DNA of 12,395 nucleotides from Stramenopiles sp. TOSAG23-2 (Eukaryota; Sar), in assembly GCA_900128395.1 (NCBI GenBank), contig LT649858.1:1-12395 (forward strand). Direction: 5' to 3'. This document shows positions 1-8,876 of this stretch, in pieces. The translations under genes were made by a program, and so were the position numbers. The notes under the pieces were generated by a model, which saw only the letters and a list, made by a program, of their open reading frames with translations, did no database searches and was not told where the DNA came from. Numbering within the stretch: the stretch's first letter is position 1; each line of letters begins with the position of its first letter.

Positions 1-4
1 CATA

Positions 5-3000
5 ATGGTTACCTGTGAAGTATTTGATCAAAACAGTAGCAACAAAATTGACAAACGTGAAATTCTAGTAGAAAAAGAAATTAACGAATATGATAATTAT
101 AGTTTGTTTCGATCGGATGATACTGTACCTAAAAAAAAAGGTTCGAATAAGAAGTTACGAGTGAAGCAAGTAAAGATTGGTTCTTGTAACATGTATTACC
201 AAGACTATAGTCTCTTAGATTTTAATTTGTCGTTACCAATACTACTTACAAAGCTTACATGTCAATACAGAATCTCGACTAGATATTTATCAGATGATGG
301 TCAATATACAATATATTCATCAAATATTAACAATGTTATGCTAGATAAAATAGTTATAACACGCATGGATTTCGATTCGGTATTAGATATGTGCAATGAT
401 AAGACAAAACCTACATTCAATGAAATATTACAAGAAATCAACAAAGAAAACCTAGAAGGAAAAGATGACGAAGAAACGAAGGTCCGCAGTATTGATTGTG
501 TGCAACGTGAAAAGCTTTTAAAAATATTAAAAAAAATGGAATCATCGATTGAAAAGGCCATGGAGCTAGAACCAAAAAGACGACACTGCAACAGTTGCGT
601 CTTTGTTGAAGGTTGCTATATATTTGCATTATGTAGAAAGATCGACTTTGATGTTCAAAAGAATGATTTACTGCAAAATTGGTTATTATATCCTCTCCCT
701 GATATTATGAAAGTCCGCAAGAACATACAACAATATTGCACACAATTATTAATGCACAAGGAAAAAGATTTGACAAAACATTATAAAAACATAGAAAAAC
801 CTAAAGAAAATTCGAACCATATCTTTGCATTTACAAAAGAAGCAACTGAAACACCTGTTGAGGACCTGGCGGACCGAGTTACCCTAGTAAAATGGTTTTG
901 GCAACTACATGATGAAAAATCAGAAGGTAAAAACATAGAAGACTTGAGACAGTTTGCTCAAAAACATAATTTTTATTTTCTTCATCTTTTGAACATATAT
1001 GGTATGCTTCGCAAAGTAAACAAATTTGCAAAAAACGCATCGTTTCAATTTTTTTTCGATAATTTTATACGTCATCAAAAATTAGAAAATTTTATAAATG
1101 CGTGCAGCGAATCCGTACGCACGTTGGAGCAGATCTTAGGAGATGAAATGCCAGATCACATAGGGGAAAATTATACAATATTCAGCAATCTTGTAAGGAA
1201 AGGGGAAGATAAGTGTGGAAATCTATGGATCATGGGTATGTATGATAATATACTTTTACAACATACCAACTTTGAGACATTGTTGTGTAAAAAACATTTA
1301 GATGATTTAAATAATGAAGCCGATATCAGCAATTTTGCTAATGCCATTGTAGATAAAATTCTGGAGGCATTTAAAGCCTTATGTGATAATATTGAGAAAG
1401 AAAACTCAGAAGGAAAAGATGATGGAGAAGCGAAAGATAGCCATAACGATAACATACTTAAAAATAAATTACAGAAAATGCAGGACATGTTACTGAAGAA
1501 AAGTAAGAAGGAGATAAAGTCAAGTCAATTTAAGAATGCCTCGAATGAAGTGAATACTACAATTGAATATTTTGTAAAATTTTGTCAATCAGTCTTGCGG
1601 TCGTTTTCAATGTTACCTAAGCAAGAGCCACATAAGCCATATATTTCAGCGTATCATTTTAATGGAAAAAAAAAAGTTGAAATGTGTTTGGACACACATA
1701 ATCACATTAGATACCATTGGCGTAAAAATAGTTCACTCAAACATAACCAAAGTAGATGTCAAAAACTGATAAAAATATTAAAGAAAGTGGATGATACCGC
1801 TCTCAGCATGGCTACAGAAAAAATAAAGATCAAGAGTTTTTTCCTTCCTGAAAATGCAAACCAATTCCACAAACAATTCCAGCAGAACACTACGAAGTAT
1901 GAAAAATTAGATGATCATAGAATAATTAGACGGACAGGAGCAGGCATATGGATGAAAAGCAACAACAGAGACATTAAATACAAAATTATGAAAAGTAAAA
2001 ATACTGGGAAAAGCAAATACGAGAAAAAGCTTTCAAAGTTAAAAATTTACAATGAAAAATCTGCTGCTTTTTTCATTCGACACATAGTGAAACCGTTAAT
2101 TGATGCGGGACATGCAAATAGTGTGTGCTCATGTGTCGAATTAAGATGTGTTGACACAGATAATTGGGCACGAAGATCTTATTTCAACATCTGCGAAATA
2201 TTACGATGGGGCCCAAATTTAAAAAACGTTTCAAAAGTTGATAATTCAATTCTCTCCGGCATATACTCAACACTTCTAATTTCTGCAGCTGGATACAAAG
2301 ATCATTCTAAATCATTCCCGTTGGTAAAGTTATTGATCTCCAAAGGTGTAGACATCAATGTTGTTGACCCATCTACGAAATTCTCGTCATTTGAAAAGGG
2401 TGCACAACAAGGCGCGTTCCGTCTTTGCAATTACTTAGTACGCCATGGTGCAGCAGTCTCCGTTCCTGCAATCGAAACGATTATTGATTATGTTATTACG
2501 ATGGGATTTTTCAAAAGTGGAAAGAAGGGAAAAATATCTGAAGAGGATGAGGACCTTCTGGAATTTGTCAAACGAAAGAGGGAAACACTTCATGACAAAG
2601 TTGAAACAAGAATGTCAAGCGTAGCTCGGATAGACTTAGCATTTGCTGCTGAGAACACAAAATTTAATTCTAAAATGGATTTTGCACGTTCGACAATGGA
2701 CTATGATTTTTTGCTAAAATTTGCAATTGAAGTCTTGTTTTTCGGAGCATATTATGGCACGCTAACGACCCACCTTATAGTCTTTCTTAAGAGAGGCTTA
2801 GAAAAAGCATTAGAAGACCAACGCAAAATAGTAAACGCTTACGAGGATGAAGTTAAAAAAAGTCATGCAAAAGAGCTGTTGCCGATTAGTGTCGTATTTA
2901 TAGATGCAGCAGATAAGCACGAGGCTCGAGCTATTCATTACGCGTGCATGAAGGGCCATCTTAATGCTGTAAAAGCCCTTCACTCTTGTCATGCTTCCTT

Positions 3001-6000
3001 GAATGTAAAGACAAGTTCTAAATCACACCAATTCAGATCTTTAGTTAGCAAGCACAAACGTTTTAGTGGTTACACCCCTCTTGGTCTTGCAGTACAAAAT
3101 AAACATATTGAAGTAGTTGAATACCTGCAAAACAATGGTGCTGATCCATTTGGGCGAGAGGATTTACCAGAGGCCGTTATGTCTCTTTTGGATACAGATG
3201 ATCCAAGCATGCACGATCCCGCTTGTCCCTACTTTTTAAGTTTAGGTATGTAATATCTTCTTTTTGTTACATATACTCTATATGGCACTCTCTAACAATA
3301 CTAAACATTAATAATGAAATAATTATAGGACTTGAACTCAATCGTACAAATCCAGAATCTAGTGCAAAGCTTGAAAGTGAAATTGAAATAAAGCAACGAG
3401 AAGCAAGAACGTGTCTATGGAGAAGTAAGAAGCAAGGTGTCACGGGAACTGCTGCAAATGGCGAAAAAATTGATATTGCACCGGGAACATATGTAATCAA
3501 AAGGATAACAAATGAAAGAGAATATGGAATATTGAGAAAAAAAGAGGAACAGAAAGTCAAAAAAATGGAATTGATGTATGTAAAGGAAAATACTTTTCCA
3601 AACAATAGATTAATTGGGGACATTGTATGTTACAATTATAGGCCACGTGACTGTATAATTGATGAGAGTGACGAAGACGACAGAAACAATTGGAGATGGA
3701 TTGGAAAGATAGAAAGTATTATCGACAAGTCAAAATATAGCATTGCCCCAATACACCACCCAGAAGGTTTGAAGAAATATCATCGGGAACCTGACAAATA
3801 CCAAAAAATTGAAATAATCCCTCTAAAAGTACAAAATTTTAATCAGGATAATACTGTAGTATATTTTGCCGACAGCAGCCTGGAGCAAAATGACATAAGC
3901 AAAGAAATCTGGCTAGGTAAATTTATTGAGACGAGGGGAGATAGAACAATAGAACCTATTACTCCATTGGTAGTGCTTCATCGGGGGATAACAGAAGAAG
4001 ATATAATTCCATATAGAGGACAATGGACAACAAATTATACCGACTTTAAGTACATAAATGTTTTAAATGAACAGTTGAACTTCGAACCAAAAGTAGATTC
4101 ATCTATAGATCGTCTGAAAAAGGATACTAAAATCAACTCATACGATTTTCAAACGTACTGCAAACAGAAAATTAGAGTTTCATCGTTTACTTCGAACCAA
4201 AAAAAGACACATACAGAAAAGGTCATCTCTCAATTTTTTAGTTCATATAAAAGAAGACAACAGCTAACAATAGAAAAAGAGAATATGTCTGAAGATGCCA
4301 GGCATCATGATAAAATCAAAATAGTTGAAGAAAAATACTACCAATTTCAAGTACTAAAAGCAGCAACTGATGCAAATACAAGTCTGCATAGGAAAAAAAC
4401 AAAAATACGCAAACTGCTCCGCTCCCACTTTTTAGTTAAAAAAGCTAGAGAAAGCTTTGCGATAGAGATGTGCAGGTATAGATTAATTATTTTATTTTTG
4501 ATTTTTGCAATAGCATGTTTATCAATATATAGTTTTTTGGGAATGAATATACCTTCTATAAATAACATGAAGGAGCACATAGAAGAGCAAATAAAAGATT
4601 CTGGTATATCCGATGTCGGAAAAAATATAAGTTATTATGACTGGCTTACCACAAATTTTGCGAACAAGACAATGTTTCAATTATCAGAAGAATATATACC
4701 ATATGGCTGTATCAGATTGGAACAATTTCGTGCTGCACGAAAATCACTGGATGAAACATATGTACCTGCAAATATTAAGGACACGAAGAAATATGCCGAT
4801 TTAGCTCCAGAAAGACGATTAGCATGGAAAAATATAGAGCATTTTGATTACTTTAAATACGAAACAGCAGGAACCTGTTGGAAAAATGGGAACAAAGAAG
4901 CAGAAAAAGAGAAAACTAAAATCGAACCACCGAAATCGGATTGTAATGAACGCCACAAAACACCCGAACCGCTGGAATGGAACGAAAACTTACAAGGTTT
5001 TGTTGTGGATCTGAACATACCTGGTTGGTCAAAGAAATGTAAACCGGGGACCGATATTTCTTTCCCGAGACAAATGGCACTGCTAAAAAATATGTCGTAT
5101 TTTGATGAATTTACGCACGTTGTTAATACAAAGTTTGTAGTATATTCTTTGAATTTGGATACATATTGTACTGTGACTGTGAGTATTCGACAGGATGCCG
5201 GAGGAGATACACACACCGAACTATTATTTGGTATGTTTACATCACCTTCAAACATGATATATGATAGTCAACAAAATAGTACTACTATTTATGGTGTTTT
5301 ATATACGATAGGTTTAATTGTACTCTTTGTGTACGTAGTGTGTGATTTTCTGGAATCGGCAGATTATTACTATTTCCAATTCAAGACCTTAAAGACATTC
5401 TTCCATACTTTTGAATACAGCAGGGAAAGCAGAAGATATAGAAATTGGAAAGTGATTCGTCAAAGACACAAAAAAGCACGTAAGATTGCAACAAAGTGTT
5501 GCTCTTTTCATTCGTTGGCTGAATGTTTGGAGCGACTTAATTTTATCACGGTTCACCTATTTTGTGGGAAATCATATGAATTTATAAGTGCCATCTTTCG
5601 ATTTCGGGTTTTATACTCTGCATGTCACGTTGCATTTATATCATTCTATTTTTTACTTCTGCAAAGTAAATCTAATTTAGCAGAGGGAGAAAAGGATATT
5701 CTTACGAATTTGGATAATATGCAAAACTGCGTATCAGCATTTAAACTACTTTATGTTATATGGATGTTTCTAACGACATTACTTATAGTTCAACAAATTA
5801 TATTGTTTCCACAAACTGGAAACTTTTTTTTGGCTGTAAAAGCAACTGTTTTTTCAGATGAAGTAAGCTACTTTTTCAGTTCGTTTTTTTTCTTTGTAGG
5901 CATAACAACATTTGCTTTTCTCATACTTTACGGAGACATAAATAGTCAGTTTAGTAGTGTGTGGCAAACTTTTTTGAACTTAGGCACTTTGGCTATGGCT

Positions 6001-6558
6001 GGGGAAATACAATTTAAATTAGATGATATTATATCGCATTTTGAAACGAATGCAGCAATAGCAAAAGTTTTACTGTTTCTTTTTATTACCGTTGCTACGT
6101 TAATTTTATGTAATTTACTGATTAGTGTTTTGAGCGATGTATGGAAATCAAAATTACAACAAGATTTGTGGGACAATCATGTCGATGGAATATTAAGAGA
6201 GGTTCTGAAAAGGCGATTCGCGGCAGACGAGAGAGCGAAAGATTTTTTTACCAGAAAGTGGGAAATATTTCAAAAAATCTACCAGTCACAAAATTTTCGT
6301 TGCGGTCAAAAAGGTAAATATGTGGGCTATCTATATGATGAGAATCCATTGAAATGGATATGTTGTTGCTGTGTTTACCGGCCAACAAATGACGGAAACA
6401 ATAATGATTTATGGACCTGGCAGACTATTAGAGAGGCAAATAAATCTACGAAAAAAAAAAAAAGAAATACTGAGCTACTTAATAAGTCAAGAAAAATGCT
6501 ACGATTCGATACGTCAGTACAGTATGAATTAAAAAGCACCTTTAAAAATGATGGTTAA
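5..6558 (+). CDS. Ankyrin-repeat polycystin-like (TRPP/PKD2-type) cation channel, two exons, 5' end uncertain
   Basis: The coding sequence joins 5-3245 to 3329-6558, giving 2156 aa. Residues 1-740 match nothing I recognise. Ankyrin-like units lie at about 752-820 and 975-1050 (cores AIHYACMKGH and GYTPLGLAV). A linker at about 1170-1320 holds two W-[IL]-G-K units. The channel half has S1 at about 1464-1486, a loop of about 245 aa, then S2 1734-1757, S3 1840-1861, S4 1885-1907, S5 1928-1949 and S6 1993-2018. The loop carries polycystin landmarks: YDWL near 1519, CIRLEQFR at 1541-1548, FVVDL near 1640, and a segment ending YSLNLDTYC at 1686-1694. It also has four N-glycosylation sequons (N1513, N1526, N1668, N1730), fitting an extracytosolic domain. 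The pore segment reads LAMAGEIQF at 1968-1976, where PKD2 has LGD. The family conducts cations, often Ca2+, in ciliary or internal membranes. The frame is open to the window edge, so the ATG at 5 may be internal. TRPML is a less likely alternative; the ankyrin fusion is unusual for TRPP. Confidence 0.8.
3246..3328 (+). other. Spliceosomal intron joining the ankyrin and channel halves of the channel gene
   Basis: The intron is 83 nt, with donor GTATGT and acceptor ATTATAG. A branch-point-like CTAAC lies at 3292-3296, about 33 nt before the acceptor. Splicing is phase 1: the G at 3245 joins GA at 3329-3330 to restore a Gly codon, and the downstream frame continues exactly. Unspliced, the upstream frame reads Gly-Met and then stops at 3251-3253. 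The upstream frame is closed by TAA within the intron while the channel frame opens through it, so splicing is the simplest explanation for the two adjacent long frames. Confidence 0.88.
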
Positions 6559-6669
6559 AATCTAAGTTATAATAATTTTACTTCCCGTGGAATATATTTA
6601 TATATCATATGTTTATCCTCTCAATCTGAAAAATGATTTACTCCTACTATCATATCATATATATATATT

Positions 6670-6675
6670 AATAAA
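6670..6675 (+). terminator. Candidate polyadenylation signal of the channel gene
   Basis: This is a canonical AATAAA about 110 nt after the channel stop codon, with a GT-rich element (CTTGTGTGAG) about 40 nt further on. The hexamer is common by chance in DNA this AT-rich, so the call rests on spacing and the downstream GT-rich stretch. Confidence 0.35.
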
Positions 6676-6919
6676 CTTCATTGGTATTTTCGATTATGAG
6701 AATATCAACACACTTGTGTGAGATAGATTATTTCAGTTATTTTATTCTTTTGAAGAGTAGGAATTATCATGAGTGTAAATTAAAAATAAATTATGCGTAA
6801 ATTAAATCATATATATTAATAAAGCTCTCATGCGCCGCCGCAAGCTAATACTCTATTAAGCACAAGTAGGTCTGAATCCACCCCATATATCATCATATAT
6901 ATAAAATGTTCTCTTACTC

Positions 6920-6938
6920 ATATATATATATATATATA
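6920..6938. repeat. (AT)n microsatellite
   Basis: A perfect alternating A/T tract of 19 nt in the spacer just downstream of the WW-IQ gene. It is one of several AT dinucleotide tracts clustered here and would lie inside the proposed last intron of that gene. Confidence 0.9.
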
Positions 6939-6956
6939 AATTTCTCTTATTTAATG

Positions 6957-6976
6957 ATATATATATATATATATAT
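6957..6976. repeat. (AT)n microsatellite
   Basis: A perfect (AT)10 tract, 24-43 nt from the stop codon of the WW-IQ gene. It is self-complementary, so it can form a cruciform or hairpin. It sits between the tail-to-tail genes and is probably polymorphic in length. Confidence 0.9.
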
Positions 6977-6999
6977 TACATATATAAAAATTTTTAATC

Positions 7000-8403
7000 T
7001 CACCTACTCGTACCTGGAGTACTATTTCTACTTGCTAAATATCTAGATAAATATGAATCTGATGAAGAAGCAGATTCTGTTCTAATATCTTTTTCCATTC
7101 TTCCTTCTCTTGTATAGTTGATGTTTTTAGGATGATTCCGCTTTTTCCTATTTTCTACCCTTGTATAATTTGAATCAGGAATTATATCAATTGCTTTGCC
7201 GCCTCGAGTCCATTTTTTTAAACGCCTATGTTGATGTACGACTGGCGAAGACTTATTTTTGTGAAAATGACGCATTGGGGATATATTGACCGGTGGTTGT
7301 GCAGGAGAGAGATGGTGATTGTTTGCCGTGGTATGTTCATGGTTATGATAACGATGGCGATGGACTTTTTGCCTAGATGTTTCAAGTATAGTGAATTTTT
7401 GATCAAACGAATCTATATCGCTATCACTACTATCTATACTATCTATACGATTTCTATAATAAGGCGTTGAAGGCTGCATCTGTTTTGATTTACTTTGATG
7501 ATGGTGTAAAGGTGGCAAATCAAAAGACATTTGTAAATGATCGTGATTATTATTACCGCTACGACTTTCATTACCGCTAATACTTTCTGGACTTCTAGTA
7601 GCTGCAAATTTGTTTTTGTGATATGGACTGTTACTGTTATTGTTTTGACTGCTAGTATTGTTCTGATCGTGGCCAAATTGATACCCCATAATGGGTTCTG
7701 GATCATTTTTATGCTGAAAGAAATTCGTTTGATGATAATTATGTTTTATTTTGTTGCTTCCATTTCCATTGGATAATTTGTTGTTTCCATCATAATTATT
7801 TAAGCTAAACATATTCTGTGCAGGTATATGTTTTCTTCCAAAATTCTTTCTTACGCTATTATTAGTGTCCACGCCAATACCAATGGCCTTTAATTCTCTC
7901 TGAACAGCTATATCTCCTTGCCATATAGGATGATCTTCAAATAGGCTTGAACCGGTATTTAACTCATACCCATGGCTTTGTAAAACTTTTAACCTGGTCA
8001 AATACCCCCTAATTAAACTCTGGATGGTAATAGAGGCTTCAACGCCTTTCAAATATAAAAAAAACCTAGTAACATTACGTTTTTCATTCACCGACTTCAT
8101 ATCCTTCTCATATATATTTTTCTTACATTTTAAAGTAGTACCATCCAACAGCCTAACATCTTCATTTGTAGGCCTTTCCCACAGAGCCTCCTTGGTAATT
8201 ACGTTATGGAAAAAAGTATTACGACCATCCTCACTTTCTACTTCTACCCAATCTGGTTTTGACTCTTTTCCAGCGCTATTATAATCGTTATTAACATAAT
8301 TCTTAGTGCCAAGTTGTTGTTTTTTTGCTGACCAAAACCGTTTGAAAGCATTCGAAATTTGACCTTCATACATTGCAGAATGTGTATATCCTATATTTGA
8401 CAT
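7000..8403 (-). CDS. WW domain plus IQ motif protein with Asn/His/Ser-rich tail
   Basis: The product is 467 aa. A WW domain lies at residues 52-78: W52, aromatic pair F64-F65, H66-N67, W75 and P78. WW domains bind Pro-rich ligands. An IQ motif follows with I127, Q128, R132, G133 and R137 in exact IQxxxRGxxxR spacing, the pattern that binds calmodulin or related light chains. A short conserved-looking stretch around 155-180 (EDHPIWQGDIAVQREL) comes next. Residues from about 190 on are Asn/His/Ser/Lys-rich low complexity, probably disordered. No signal peptide or membrane helix is seen, so it is likely cytosolic and possibly cytoskeletal or a scaffold; that role is inference. The start is favoured because an in-frame TAG lies six codons upstream. 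The annotated stop overlaps a strong splice donor (AG|GTGAG), so the true C-terminus may differ by a few residues. Confidence 0.85.
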   Translation of the reverse strand: MSNIGYTHSAMYEGQISNAFKRFWSAKKQQLGTKNYVNNDYNSAGKESKPDWVEVESEDGRNTFFHNVITKEALWERPTNEDVRLLDGTTLKCKKNIYEKDMKSVNEKRNVTRFFLYLKGVEASITIQSLIRGYLTRLKVLQSHGYELNTGSSLFEDHPIWQGDIAVQRELKAIGIGVDTNNSVRKNFGRKHIPAQNMFSLNNYDGNNKLSNGNGSNKIKHNYHQTNFFQHKNDPEPIMGYQFGHDQNNTSSQNNNSNSPYHKNKFAATRSPESISGNESRSGNNNHDHLQMSFDLPPLHHHQSKSKQMQPSTPYYRNRIDSIDSSDSDIDSFDQKFTILETSRQKVHRHRYHNHEHTTANNHHLSPAQPPVNISPMRHFHKNKSSPVVHQHRRLKKWTRGGKAIDIIPDSNYTRVENRKKRNHPKNINYTREGRMEKDIRTESASSSDSYLSRYLASRNSTPGTSR

Positions 8404-8498
8404 GATTAAATTCTGTTTCTAGTCGATGATAATGATTCTTGTTCAAAATTTTCTCTATCATCAACGTTTCGTTTACTTTTTCAATATACCTATAGTAC

Positions 8499-8508
8499 TA
8501 TATATATA
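8499..8508 (-). promoter_or_regulatory. Candidate TATA element of the WW-IQ gene
   Basis: An alternating TA decamer lies about 100 nt upstream of the WW-IQ ATG on the same strand. If used as a TATA box it would place the transcript start near 8470 and give a leader of about 65 nt. AT tracts are frequent in this DNA, so this is tentative. Confidence 0.25.
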
Positions 8509-8686
8509 CCAGTAGTAGTAAATATAGTATTTTATTTAGTAATTCTTCCTCCATATATATAATACCTCCTGTACGTAAAAAAGGCTGCTGTGCTGCTGGT
8601 GTGTTCATGTTATTTTTTGGAGCGTGAAAGTAAAACTGAAGCAAAAAACAACAATAATAAAAAAAAAAAAAAATGCGAAACGTCGT

Positions 8687-8715
8687 GCAAACCAGCAAAC
8701 TGGCAAACCAGCAAA
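8687..8715. repeat. Two-copy 13-nt direct repeat
   Basis: GCAAACCAGCAAA occurs at 8687-8699 and again at 8703-8715, with a period of 16 nt. A degenerate third copy follows (GCAAAGCACCAAA). It lies in the RAB28 to WW-IQ spacer. No known element matches it. Confidence 0.7.
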
Positions 8716-8876
8716 GCACCAAACAGATAAAAAAAAATAATAAAATAAACTCCCTATCAAAATTTAATAAGAATACAAAAACGTATATAAAAAATTAAAT
8801 AAAAATGATGTGCCCAACACTAATAAAAGGCCACAGGAATACAAACTGGTGCCAAACTGCGAAGTTAAACATAAAA

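Larger units (their letters stand above)
6559..6999. other. Convergent 3'-3' intergenic spacer, AT-rich, with candidate polyadenylation signals
   Basis: No coding region is supported here. The spacer separates the stop of the + strand channel gene from the stop of the - strand WW-IQ gene. It holds three (AT)n tracts. AATAAA at 6670-6675 lies about 110 nt after the channel stop and is followed by a GT-rich stretch near 6713-6722, a plausible poly(A) signal for that gene. Two more AATAAA copies are at 6785-6790 and 6818-6823. TTTATT at 6741-6746 is an AATAAA on the other strand and could serve the WW-IQ gene. A short GC-rich patch at 6830-6845 stands out; it may flank a small last exon of the WW-IQ gene. 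Confidence 0.6.
8404..8876. other. Spacer: RAB28 3' flank and WW-IQ gene upstream region
   Basis: No gene is supported. The right part follows the RAB28 stop and contains TTTAAT at 8763-8768 (ATTAAA on the - strand, a variant poly(A) signal). The left part precedes the WW-IQ start and has a TATATATA element near 8499-8508. Between them lie a run of A residues at about 8659-8673, a GCTGCTGTGCTGCTGG patch at about 8584-8599, and a 13-nt direct repeat at 8687-8699 and 8703-8715. A 74-residue frame on the - strand (8498-8722) is low complexity and not convincing. Confidence 0.55.

Noticed and set aside
3223-3328. Separate start (ATG at 3223) for an independent channel protein
   Set aside because: The first 35 codons of that frame overlap the ankyrin frame and run through sequence with exact intron features. 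Splicing joins both long frames in phase, so a single gene is the simpler reading.
3240-3330. Frameshift or pseudogene break between the two + strand frames
   Set aside because: GTATGT donor, CTAAC branch-like site, TATAG acceptor and exact phase restoration point to an intron, not a mutation or sequencing error.
4347-5255. Antisense frames on the - strand within the channel exon
   Set aside because: They mirror the channel coding sequence, show no domain and are short; the + strand protein has clear family motifs.
6140-6240. EF-hand in the channel C-terminal tail as in PKD2
   Set aside because: The DLWDNHVDG stretch lacks the regular Asp/Asn/Glu positions of a 12-residue EF loop.
7218-7776. 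Frames on both strands overlapping the WW-IQ tail (62-87 aa)
   Set aside because: They are shadows of a low-complexity repeat-rich coding region and show only Ile/Thr/Met-rich biased composition.
8498-8722. 74-aa frame on the - strand between RAB28 and the WW-IQ gene
   Set aside because: It is composed largely of products of homopolymer and direct-repeat DNA, has no recognisable domain, and overlaps the candidate promoter.
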